Shown here: positions 5,600 through 12,400 of the stretch, piece after piece
Numbering within the stretch: the first letter of the stretch is position 1
Layout of the letters: every line of letters begins with the position of its first letter
Assembly (NCBI GenBank): GCA_025938055.1
Contig: JAICQC010000069.1
Coordinates: forward strand, 1 to 14,787
Direction of reading: 5' to 3'
DNA: 14,787 nt
From: Anaerolineales bacterium
Lineage (GTDB): Bacteria > Chloroflexota > Anaerolineae > Anaerolineales > Villigracilaceae
The notes under the pieces: generated by a model
The model's input: the letters and a program-made list of their open reading frames with translations, nothing else
What the model was told of the DNA's origin: nothing
Database searches by the model: none
Program-made: the position numbers and the translations under genes

Positions 5600-8554
5600 T
5601 CAGTTTTCTTTCTTGGCGTTGCATGCTCTGACTTTTACATCGTCCACGTACCAGCCATCGAGGCCGTTACAGCCATCCATGCCGAAGTCATAGCGCAGGC
5701 GGATGGTATCGCCCCGCTGGACCCCCAGCATGGTCAGGTTGACCTGGGATTGTCCCCAGCTTCCGGTGACCTGACCGCCATCCGTGCCGCTGAAAGCGGG
5801 TTGGCCAGCCAGCGGGTTGGTGTTCCCTGCTGCTGCTGTCTGAAGTGTTGTATTATACGGATTGAACTTGTAGGCGGAGGAGGGGACGATTGTATAAGGA
5901 CCACCGTTGATGCTGATCTTCAGATTACCGCCATCCCATCCGGCTTCCGTGGCCACGTAATGTTCGAATGTGGCGAAGAACGGGCTATGAGTCTGGTTGT
6001 TTGGAAGGTGAATGGGAGGACTCTCCATGAACATCACGCCGGATATATCTCCTGCACCTCCATCGCAGCTGCCGATGATCGGATCCGGTGCGAAAGCAGC
6101 CGAGCCCGCGCGGTCACCTGGCAGCGAAGACGCTTGTGTCCAATCCAGACCGGGCCAGCCAGAGAAGACACCCTGGTTAGTCAGGGTCCAGCCAGCCAAC
6201 CCATCCTCGAAGTCTTCATGGTAGAAAGTCGGTGGATTCTTCGTATTTGTGCACAGCGGAGGTGGATTCTGCTGAAGCAGCGGCTGGAAGTTGCATTGCG
6301 CTGAAGGATCGACACGCAACTCGACAGCTTCGATCATGGCGTCCACGGCCGCGCAGTCGGCGGCTGTGATGGACTGACCCGAGGGCCCAGCTGGTGTGCT
6401 CGTTGTGCTGAGTCCCTCCAGTGGAACACCGATCAGGTCGGTGCACGACGCCTGCAGCGCATCTGCATGATCGTTGAAATTGGTGGTGGGAGTCTGGTAG
6501 ACAGACTGAGCCCGCCAGTAGAGGTGCGCAGCTTTCACCAAGCCAATAGCAGTAACTGTTTGACCATTGTAAGTGCCGCCATCGACCAGCAGGGCAAAGC
6601 CGTGGTTAGGCACGCCCGAATTCGTGTGCACACCACCGCCATCGGTTGTCGCGCAGTGGTATTGCGCGTCGGTCACTTTGCCCGGATCTCCCATACAAGT
6701 TGGCGTCCACATATCGCGGATGGCGCCACCGAAGGCTGTGGAATCCTCGCCCATCAACCAACGGTAGGAATCTTCCGTAACGCCTCCACCCAGGCGCATG
6801 GTCACGTTCACGCCGGGCAGATCGGCTTTGATTGTATTACCGGTGCTTTGCGCTACCATGATTGAGGGGATAGCAATGGTTGGGTCAGTTCCACCCATTG
6901 GAGCGGGCGGACCTACAGCATTATTGGCTACGATAACGCCGATAGCGCCCGCATTCTGGGCATTTTTCACCTTGACCGCGAAGCCGCAAGTTCCGCGATC
7001 GACCAGCGCAATATTCCCGGCCACGTCAGCCGCGTTTGTGAGTGGGCTGCATGCATCTGTCGTCGACGGGCCTGCTGCATCGGCAGCATCGAGCCCGAGC
7101 ACCACATCACCGGTCAAACCAGCCGCAGTCAAAGGTGGACCGAATGCCGCACCCGCAGCAGCATAGTCACCTGCGATTGAAGCTGGGGTATTAATGGTGA
7201 GCACCGGAACCGGGGTGGTGTGGGCCGAGCAAGCATTCACTGTACGCACTGGAACAGGCGAATCAGTGCCCTCACCGTTCAAGCTATCCACCAACTCCCC
7301 CCAGATATCGGAGTAGGATTCGTTGAGGGCGCCAGATTGCCACTGATAGATAAGATTGTGAGTGTACTCAGTGTAGGCATGTCCCCATTCGTGCGCTACA
7401 ACATCATCCGAGGTGACGCCGTTACAGTAATTTGTCGTCGCGCCATTCCAATTGGCATTCGGGCAGTTGATCGTCGGATCATTGTTGACAGATTGCATCT
7501 CGGCGCCACCGCCATCATAGGAATCGCGTCCGAAAGCGTTGAAGAAGTGATAGTAGGCATCGCCGCTAAAGTTCACAATGTTCTGCTGGTCCTGATTCAG
7601 TCCGCCTGGGAAGGAATCACCCTCCTGCCAGACCTGGTTGCCGGTGTTCATCTCGAAGAGGCGGCGGAACAGCGCATCCTCTACCTGCGAGATACGGTTG
7701 ACGATCTTGCCGTTATGTGCATTGAGGTAGACCTTCTCACGTATGCTGCTACCATTGGTCACCTCGACCTCGTAGACCAGGTAATCCGGGCCCGGGACAT
7801 CCTGGATCAAGCCATCCCGGTAGACGTACAGGGTCGAGGTGGTAGCCGTGAGCCCAGAAACGTCCACCGAGGCGCCAGTAAATTCATTCTCAGGCGGATT
7901 GGCCATTACATCGGCGATTGCTCGCTCGGCGGCTTGGTCTGCGCCGAACGCGGGAGAGGTATTGACATTGATATCAGGGACGAAAACGCCGTTCATGGCT
8001 GTGAGAGCGTTATTGGCATCCACGTGAGCCTGAAGAATGCCGGCGAAGACCGGTACCCCTTTATATACCTGCTGGTAGGCTGTATGAGTGGTGCCCTTGC
8101 TGTCCGTAAATTCTGTGAGCGGGGCGAGCTCAGCCGCGGCATCCTTTACCCCGAACAAACCTCCATACTGGGCAAGGAAGCCCAAGGCTTTACCCTGGGG
8201 CATTTTACTGCTAGTACCAGGGAGCAGATCGCCGCCCTTGCTGACGCGTACGAAGCTGGCGAACTCGGTGCTATTCTTTGTGCTGATGGAGACATTGCCG
8301 CTAGCATTCTCCTTCAAATGCTTGACCAGTTCGGGGTCAGCTCCGGGAGGGTCGCCATCCTGGATAAGCCCATTGAGCTTAACGCTTTCAATAATCGTTC
8401 CATTAGAGTTCGCATTCACTCCGGTATTCTCCGTACCGGCTTGAGATGCTTGACTTGCTTGACCTGCACCTGCTGGCGAATTGGCAGAGACGAGGGCCAG
8501 GAGCAGGACAACGAGGAGCGCCATACGAATTCCTCTACGCATAGGTTTATTCAT
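5600..8554 (-). CDS. Secreted M4-type zinc metallopeptidase with PA insertion and C-terminal jelly-roll-like domain
   Basis: The 984-residue protein starts with a signal peptide (basic MNKPMRRGIR, hydrophobic 11-23, possible cleavage near SPAGA at 26-30). A propeptide of FTP/PepSY kind spans about 40-290. The catalytic core has HEWGH at 388-392 (zinc ligands H388 and H392, catalytic E389) and NESYSD at 411-416 with third ligand E412, as in thermolysin. After an insertion, GGVHTNSG supplies the M4 catalytic histidine H643. The insertion, about 440-585, contains a PA-domain pattern (GNIALVDRGTCGFAVKV, then AGAIGVIVANN). The C-terminus, about 776-977, starts with FYHEDFEDGLAGW and ends GWYVDDVKV, typical of MAM/jelly-roll-like domains on secreted bacterial proteases. 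GGAGTGA at 8561-8567 (complement) lies six bases before the ATG. Substrate is unknown; extracellular protein degradation is likely. Confidence 0.9.
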   Translation of the reverse strand: MNKPMRRGIRMALLVVLLLALVSANSPAGAGQASQASQAGTENTGVNANSNGTIIESVKLNGLIQDGDPPGADPELVKHLKENASGNVSISTKNSTEFASFVRVSKGGDLLPGTSSKMPQGKALGFLAQYGGLFGVKDAAAELAPLTEFTDSKGTTHTAYQQVYKGVPVFAGILQAHVDANNALTAMNGVFVPDINVNTSPAFGADQAAERAIADVMANPPENEFTGASVDVSGLTATTSTLYVYRDGLIQDVPGPDYLVYEVEVTNGSSIREKVYLNAHNGKIVNRISQVEDALFRRLFEMNTGNQVWQEGDSFPGGLNQDQQNIVNFSGDAYYHFFNAFGRDSYDGGGAEMQSVNNDPTINCPNANWNGATTNYCNGVTSDDVVAHEWGHAYTEYTHNLIYQWQSGALNESYSDIWGELVDSLNGEGTDSPVPVRTVNACSAHTTPVPVLTINTPASIAGDYAAAGAAFGPPLTAAGLTGDVVLGLDAADAAGPSTTDACSPLTNAADVAGNIALVDRGTCGFAVKVKNAQNAGAIGVIVANNAVGPPAPMGGTDPTIAIPSIMVAQSTGNTIKADLPGVNVTMRLGGGVTEDSYRWLMGEDSTAFGGAIRDMWTPTCMGDPGKVTDAQYHCATTDGGGVHTNSGVPNHGFALLVDGGTYNGQTVTAIGLVKAAHLYWRAQSVYQTPTTNFNDHADALQASCTDLIGVPLEGLSTTSTPAGPSGQSITAADCAAVDAMIEAVELRVDPSAQCNFQPLLQQNPPPLCTNTKNPPTFYHEDFEDGLAGWTLTNQGVFSGWPGLDWTQASSLPGDRAGSAAFAPDPIIGSCDGGAGDISGVMFMESPPIHLPNNQTHSPFFATFEHYVATEAGWDGGNLKISINGGPYTIVPSSAYKFNPYNTTLQTAAAGNTNPLAGQPAFSGTDGGQVTGSWGQSQVNLTMLGVQRGDTIRLRYDFGMDGCNGLDGWYVDDVKVRACNAKKEN

Positions 8555-8926
8555 GCTAGTTCACTCCATTATTGTGAAAACCGATAAAAAATTGATAGAA
8601 CCCGATAGTTCAAAAGTGCGGTTCACACCTCCTGTTCAGATTGTGTTTATAGGGTTGAGAAACAAGATTCATGAATTTGTTCGATAGTAAACTGCATGTT
8701 ATAAATTGCTGAAAGGCACCTCCTTTCCTTCGAGAACTTGGACTGCCTGGCAAACTGCACTGACCAAACACAGCAAGTCCTGCCTTGAATTCCCGCCTGA
8801 TCCTTCTGCCTTGTGTATTAGAAACAATTAATCTGGATTAAACTGAATTTAATTATACTCATTAGGTACCTCTAATTCAAGGAGGAAAAGGTACAAATCA
8901 ATCATTCTGCAAGATAGCCATGTCAT
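8555..8926. other. Long AT-rich divergent intergenic region
   Basis: This stretch separates the - strand metallopeptidase from the + strand thioredoxin-fold gene, and no conventional gene was found. It contains two AGGAGGTG sequences on the - strand (complements at 8626-8633 and 8717-8724), each upstream of a tiny open frame: ATG 8697 to 8647, 16 codons, and TTG 8613 to 8569, 14 codons. On the + strand AAGGAGG (8879-8885) has no start codon at normal distance. CCGATA occurs at 8581-8586 and 8602-8607, 21 bases apart. Promoters for the peptidase probably lie here, but I could not place one with confidence. Confidence 0.5.
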
Positions 8927-8954
8927 TTGTTGCAGTCACGTGGCATGTTATAAT
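8927..8954 (+). promoter_or_regulatory. Promoter abutting the DsbA-like gene
   Basis: TTGTTG (8927-8932), a 16-base spacer and a perfect TATAAT (8949-8954) form a sigma-70-type promoter. TG at 8946-8947 makes an extended -10. Transcription would start near 8961, directly at the ATG at 8962, giving a leaderless mRNA. Confidence 0.65.
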
Positions 8955-8961
8955 GCCCGCC

Positions 8962-9753
8962 ATGCCCGCGAGAGTAAAAAAGGAACTGACGCCTGCCATT
9001 GAACCTGATGATCCCACTCAACAGGAAGATACCGTCACATTCAAACGAAGTCACTTCTATTCGGTGCTGGTTGTGCTGGCATTTGCCGCGGGTATTCTCG
9101 TTGGTTACATGGCGTGGGGCATAGGAACTAGCAGAGAGACAGCCCAGAGTTCACCAGCGGTGAGTCAGAGCAGCGGTTCCGTGGTTGAAGCGCCGCTCGC
9201 AACTGAAGAACCGCAGTTTGTTCGCTACGATGTCAACAGCCAGGATGCGTATGCATTCGGCCCTGAAGATGCCCCCATCACGATCGTCGAGTTCAGTGAT
9301 TTTCAATGTCCCTATTGCCGCCGCTGGCATGAACAGGTGTATGAGCCGCTTCTTGCCGCGTATCCAGACAAGATTCGCTTGGTCTATCGTCACCTGCCTC
9401 TTACATCCATACATCCTGATGCCTTCTCGGCTGCGGAGGCTGCCATGTGCGCGGGCGAACAGGGTGCCTTCTGGCAGTATCATGACAAACTTTTCAGTAG
9501 TGAAGCTTTAGGCAGCGAGGTGTACACACAATATGCCCAGGAACTCAGCCTGGACATGACTGCCTTTGAAGCCTGTATGACGGAACATAAATATCAGGAA
9601 CCTATCCAAACTGACAGCGATTTCGCCATCAACCTGGGTATTCGTTCGACACCGACATTCTTCATCAATGGTTTGGCGCTCGTTGGTGCACAGCCGCTTG
9701 AGGCTTTCAAGCAGGTGATTGATAAGGAGCTGGCCGGAGAAATCCTGAAATGA
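8962..9753 (+). CDS. Membrane-anchored DsbA-like thiol-disulfide oxidoreductase
   Basis: Thioredoxin-fold proteins of this DsbA/DSBA-like group introduce or isomerise disulfides in exported proteins. The 263-residue product has a hydrophilic cytoplasmic tail, one membrane anchor at about 32-51, a Ser/Thr-rich linker, and a thioredoxin domain from about residue 92. The active site is C116-P-Y-C119 within FSDFQCPYCRRWH. The cis-proline follows at P231 in RSTPTFFING. Two further cysteines (C163, C205) are present. I chose ATG 8962 because a TATAAT box ends seven bases upstream; in-frame ATGs at 8953 and 8920 would place the promoter inside the coding sequence. The neighbouring exported proteins are cysteine-bearing and could be clients, which is inference. 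Confidence 0.9.
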   Translation: MPARVKKELTPAIEPDDPTQQEDTVTFKRSHFYSVLVVLAFAAGILVGYMAWGIGTSRETAQSSPAVSQSSGSVVEAPLATEEPQFVRYDVNSQDAYAFGPEDAPITIVEFSDFQCPYCRRWHEQVYEPLLAAYPDKIRLVYRHLPLTSIHPDAFSAAEAAMCAGEQGAFWQYHDKLFSSEALGSEVYTQYAQELSLDMTAFEACMTEHKYQEPIQTDSDFAINLGIRSTPTFFINGLALVGAQPLEAFKQVIDKELAGEILK

Positions 9754-9948
9754 TCAATGTTTGAGGATGGTCAGAGGGCTGCTTCATTTCCTTCCATTTT
9801 GAACATATTAAAAATTGAGGCGGATTTCCAGTCCTGCAATACGTGTTCGTAGCCTAGGGATTTCAAACGCCGAAGCCACACCATTGCTCCGTGAAGCGGG
9901 GTATCGGACCGGGCAGGCACCAAAGGCAATGGGGTTATCGAGATCGTA

Positions 9949-10566
9949 TCATCTACTGCAGGTAAAGCGGGCTAATGCGCTGTCGAAGAGTCCCGGAGCG
10001 GAGGCTTCGTCTGGTGTGTACACTTTCCAGGCAAAGGCGCGTTCTCCGCATGTCCATGCCGCGGCGCCTCCAAACGGCAGGACGGGCGTGGCTGAGGTGG
10101 TGAGCGGAGTGTAGACCACATTCATATTGCGGATCAGCTTGACTTCTAGGTTTCCGACGCGGGTATCCGTCTCATCCAGAATCAGGTCGAGCATAAACTG
10201 CGGGTCGGTCGCGCCCGGCGCTACTTGCCAGATCATCTGAAGAAAAAGGTTGGCATTATAAGATGCGAGTATTCCCTGTGTATACGTGCTCGGCGCGCCT
10301 GTATTTTGCTGGGCACTCACATCAAAAAATGCCATATCGATTGGATGACCAACACAAAACTGGTACTCACAAAACAATCCTCTTAAATCGAACGCCGTGG
10401 GAGATGGATATGGTGTGGAAATAGGAATTGAAGCTGATGTAGGTCGCGGGATTGCGGCTACTGTCGCGGCGACAGCCTGATCAATTAGAATATTTGGATC
10501 CGGTGTTCTGCGAGCACAGGCTGTTACAATAAATATCGAAATGAGTAGTAAGAAACGATAACTCAT
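9949..10566 (-). CDS. Predicted lipoprotein of unknown function
   Basis: This 205-residue protein is not recognised. A short signal peptide (hydrophobic 5-14) leads to the lipobox-like VTAC with lipidation cysteine C17. A Pro/Ser/Thr-rich linker occupies roughly 35-60. The following domain has four more cysteines (two close together in LFCEYQFC, then WTCGE and the final FTCSR), an even number consistent with two disulfides outside the membrane. It is transcribed divergently from the tandem lipoproteins. A TATAAT box on the - strand lies exactly seven bases before the ATG. The frame stays open for 47 codons after the TGA stop, to 9808. Confidence 0.75.
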   Translation of the reverse strand: MSYRFLLLISIFIVTACARRTPDPNILIDQAVAATVAAIPRPTSASIPISTPYPSPTAFDLRGLFCEYQFCVGHPIDMAFFDVSAQQNTGAPSTYTQGILASYNANLFLQMIWQVAPGATDPQFMLDLILDETDTRVGNLEVKLIRNMNVVYTPLTTSATPVLPFGGAAAWTCGERAFAWKVYTPDEASAPGLFDSALARFTCSR

Positions 10567-10573
10567 GCGTCTG

Positions 10574-10579
10574 ATTATA
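10574..10579 (-). promoter_or_regulatory. -10 box of the - strand lipoprotein, probably leaderless
   Basis: The complement of ATTATA is a perfect TATAAT read on the - strand. Seven bases (10573-10567) separate it from the ATG beginning at 10566, so transcription would begin at or next to the start codon. No good -35 hexamer was found. The same bases belong to the GATTATA element conserved upstream of both + strand lipoprotein genes. Confidence 0.5.
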
Positions 10580-10634
10580 CATTTTTTCGGAACATTATCC
10601 TCTGCTCATGCGTCCTTTCATAAAAGGAGTACGA

Positions 10635-11354
10635 ATGAGAAAAGTCCTGTTTGTTTTTGCCCTGTTGCTTCTTTCGGTATTCGGTTGCGCTCCAACTGAA
10701 ACCGCAGCGACAGAAGGACCATCAGATATGGATGAACCACCAACATCAACCCCAGCTTCTGAAGAATTGACACCTGTTCAGCGAGCGGCCATACGCACGC
10801 TTGCAGACAACCTGGGCATATCTGAAGACGCCATCACATTGGTCTCCACAGAGGCAAAGGACTGGCCAGATGGCTGTCTGGGGATCCGGGAAGAAGGCCT
10901 GATGTGTACGCAGGCAATTACGCCTGGTTTTCAGATCATGCTGGAGGCAAATGGCAGGGAGGTGGAATATCGTACAAATGAAGACGGCACGCAGATCCGT
11001 CCGGCAACCGTGCTGATGACATGGAAACGCGAGGGGGGTATCGCTGGTTTTTGTGACTACATGACAGTTTACCTTTCAGGGGAGCTTCACAGGAGTTCCT
11101 GCAAACAGGGCCCCTCTGCTGACGAACGCCTGATAAATATTCTATCTAGAGCAGAAATCTCAGAAGTAGAGAATTGGGTTAACAGGTACGGAAATATAAG
11201 CATTGATGCATCTGATCCTAAAGGTGTTTCAGATCGCATGGTTGTGACCCTGGAATTTTTCGGCATTGGAAGCCAGGAAACGCTCTCGGCTGCCAATGAA
11301 AAAGAGCTGCTGGAATTTGCCCAATCGTTGAGCCAATCCTTACCCAGGCAATAG
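10635..11354 (+). CDS. Two-domain lipoprotein of unknown function, tandem paralogue 1
   Basis: The 239-residue product begins with a signal peptide and lipobox VFGC (C18), then a Thr/Pro/Glu-rich linker to about 44. Domain 1 (about 45-122) contains WPDGCLG (77-83), MCTQAITPGF and EYRTNEDGTQIR. Domain 2 (about 125-239) contains MTWKREGGIAGFCD and ends DRMVVTLEFFGIG. Cysteines at 81, 91, 140 and 156 probably form the pairs 81-91 and 140-156. The WPDGCLG module recurs in uncharacterised exported proteins of Chloroflexota and cyanobacteria as I recall; no function is known to me. I chose ATG 10635 because AAAAGGAG lies five bases upstream and the signal peptide then starts correctly; an in-frame ATG at 10608 is the alternative. 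Confidence 0.85.
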   Translation: MRKVLFVFALLLLSVFGCAPTETAATEGPSDMDEPPTSTPASEELTPVQRAAIRTLADNLGISEDAITLVSTEAKDWPDGCLGIREEGLMCTQAITPGFQIMLEANGREVEYRTNEDGTQIRPATVLMTWKREGGIAGFCDYMTVYLSGELHRSSCKQGPSADERLINILSRAEISEVENWVNRYGNISIDASDPKGVSDRMVVTLEFFGIGSQETLSAANEKELLEFAQSLSQSLPRQ

Positions 11355-11358
11355 AATC

Positions 11359-11385
11359 AACAGTCCCGCAGGATGCGGGGCTGTT
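11359..11385 (+). terminator. Hairpin after lipoprotein paralogue 1
   Basis: AACAGTCCCGCA (11359-11370) pairs with TGCGGGGCTGTT (11374-11385) in a 12-bp stem with one G-U pair and the loop GGA. It starts five bases after the stop codon. There is no U tract (ACAATGAG follows), so termination may be weak. Its CCCGCA/TGCGGG core matches the hairpin behind paralogue 2. Confidence 0.6.
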
Positions 11386-11432
11386 ACAATGAGCAATATA
11401 ATAAAAAAAGATAGACTGATAAAGCATGCCCC

Positions 11433-11494
11433 GATTATATGTTTTTCGAAAGATTCTTAATCGAGTGTGTGTCTATCAAACCGAAGGAGTAGGA
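11433..11494 (+). promoter_or_regulatory. Leader of paralogue 2, duplicated from paralogue 1
   Basis: This 62-base leader begins GATTATATGTTTTTCGAAA and ends GAAGGAGTAGGA before the ATG at 11495. The leader of paralogue 1 begins GATTATACATTTTTTCGGAA at 10573 and ends AAAGGAGTACGA before ATG 10635, also 62 bases. Equal length and matching ends suggest that control sequences were duplicated with the gene. A separate TATAAT occurs at 11397-11402; I could not find a matching -35 for either element. Confidence 0.5.
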
Positions 11495-12232
11495 ATGAGA
11501 AAAGCCTATCTTGTTTTCGCAGTGTTCGTTCTCTTCATCACAGCCTGCGCGGCGGAACCCGCGCCGACTGATGTGCCGCTGCCCGCGGCGACCGATGCAC
11601 CGCTGCCCGCGGCGACCGCAGTGACCCCAACCCACCTCGTAAACCTCACCGCCGCCGAACACGCCGCGATCGAGAGGCTTGCCGAGAATTTTAACCTGCC
11701 GACCCAGGACATCACCTTGCTCTCCGCCGAAGAGGAAGAATGGTCCGATGGCTGCCTGGGTGTTGCTCAGGAAGGGTTAGTATGTACACAGGCAATTACG
11801 CCTGGATACCGCATCCTCCTGGAAGCAGATGGCAGGCAAGTGGAGTATCACACCAATGAGGATGGGACGCAGGTCCGACCTGCAACGGTGCTCATGACCT
11901 GGAAGCGTGAAGGCGGCATTGCGGGCTTCTGTGATGTGCTGACGGTCTACCTTTCCGGTGAAGCGCAGGCGAGTTCCTGCAATACCAACGAGTCCGTGGA
12001 AGTGCTTCTGGGCGAAGTGCTTCCCACTACCGAAATGATAAAACTGGAGGAGTGGGTGGCGGAGTATGGGAACGTCAGCATCGAACAGGCTGACCCGGAA
12101 ACGACTGCAGACCGCATGGTTGTGACGCTGGAGCTCATGGGGCTGGGAGGCAGCGAAACAATCTCCGCTGTGAATGAGCAGCAACTCCTGGATTTTGCGC
12201 AATCGCTTCATCAAGCCATATATAACAGATAA
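11495..12232 (+). CDS. Two-domain lipoprotein of unknown function, tandem paralogue 2
   Basis: The 245-residue product has a signal peptide with lipobox ITAC (C18), a Pro/Ala-rich linker containing an eight-residue tandem repeat, then the same two domains as its upstream neighbour. The alignment is ungapped from LTAAEHAAIE (residue 51) to the C-terminus, about 114 identities in 195 positions by hand count. Cysteines at 87, 97, 146 and 162 keep exactly the spacing of paralogue 1 (10, 49, 16). The central stretch around TVLMTWKREGGIAGFCD is identical. ATG 11495 is chosen because GAAGGAG lies five bases upstream and the signal peptide starts there; an in-frame ATG at 11426 would add 23 residues before it. 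Function is unknown; location is probably the outer face of the cytoplasmic membrane. Confidence 0.85.
   Translation: MRKAYLVFAVFVLFITACAAEPAPTDVPLPAATDAPLPAATAVTPTHLVNLTAAEHAAIERLAENFNLPTQDITLLSAEEEEWSDGCLGVAQEGLVCTQAITPGYRILLEADGRQVEYHTNEDGTQVRPATVLMTWKREGGIAGFCDVLTVYLSGEAQASSCNTNESVEVLLGEVLPTTEMIKLEEWVAEYGNVSIEQADPETTADRMVVTLELMGLGGSETISAVNEQQLLDFAQSLHQAIYNR
11570..11617 (+). repeat. Two 24-bp tandem repeats in the lipoprotein linker
   Basis: Two direct copies of a 24-base unit lie at 11570-11593 and 11594-11617 and differ at two bases (GATGTG versus GATGCA, rest identical). They encode D-V-P-L-P-A-A-T and D-A-P-L-P-A-A-T in the linker after the lipid anchor. The repeat is absent from paralogue 1 and can change linker length by slippage. 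Confidence 0.9.
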
Positions 12233-12265
12233 TCAAAATCCCCGCACACTGCGGGGATTTTGATT
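12231..12265. terminator. Strong symmetric terminator after lipoprotein paralogue 2
   Basis: AATCAAAATCCCCGCA (12231-12246) and TGCGGGGATTTTGATT (12250-12265) form a perfect 16-bp stem with the loop CAC. The 5' arm overlaps the last two bases of the TAA stop codon. A-rich and T-rich segments flank the GC core on both sides, so it could terminate in either direction, isolating the lipoprotein genes from the copper operon. Confidence 0.9.
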
Positions 12266-12302
12266 TATTACCTAAGTTTATGACATTTACAGCAAAGATT
12301 GC

Positions 12303-12332
12303 TTGACTTGCGAAAAACAATTGTGTTATCAT
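12303..12332 (+). promoter_or_regulatory. Promoter of the csoR-copZ-copB operon
   Basis: TTGACT (12303-12308), an 18-base spacer and TATCAT (12327-12332) each match the sigma-70 hexamers at five of six positions. Transcription would start near 12339, at the edge of the GC-rich pseudo-palindrome, so a bound repressor would block initiation. Confidence 0.7.
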
Positions 12333-12338
12333 GAAACT

Positions 12339-12365
12339 ACCCAACCCCCCTGGGAGGGGTTAGAG
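12339..12365 (+). promoter_or_regulatory. Probable CsoR operator
   Basis: The core AACCCCCCTGGGAGGGGTT (12343-12361) is an imperfect inverted repeat of a C-run and a G-run flanked by A/T, inside a wider ACCC...TTAG context. CsoR-family repressors bind such G/C-tract pseudo-palindromes. It lies immediately after the promoter -10 box and just ahead of csoR, consistent with autoregulation. Binding itself is inferred. Confidence 0.75.
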
Positions 12366-12400
12366 GGAAGAGATTACAAGTGTCTTATTTTGAGGTAACC

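Noticed and set aside
7220..8587. A long + strand open frame (455 codons) opposite the metallopeptidase
   Set aside because: It is the antisense of a clearly real M4 peptidase with intact motifs, shows no recognisable domain or signal peptide, and arises from the GC-biased codon use of the real gene.
8920..8961. Earlier in-frame ATG for the DsbA-like gene
   Set aside because: It would put the extended -10 promoter inside the coding sequence and has no ribosome-binding site at normal distance; AAGGAGG ends 34 bases upstream.
9815..10114. + strand open frame of 99 codons between the DsbA-like gene and the lipoproteins
   Set aside because: It starts with TTG without a ribosome-binding site, overlaps the 3' end of the - strand lipoprotein, and its translation shows no recognisable pattern.
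10596..10610. TATCCT six bases before ATG 10608 as a third leaderless start
   Set aside because: The box is a poor match, and the later ATG at 10635 has a strong ribosome-binding site and a proper signal-peptide start shared with the paralogue.
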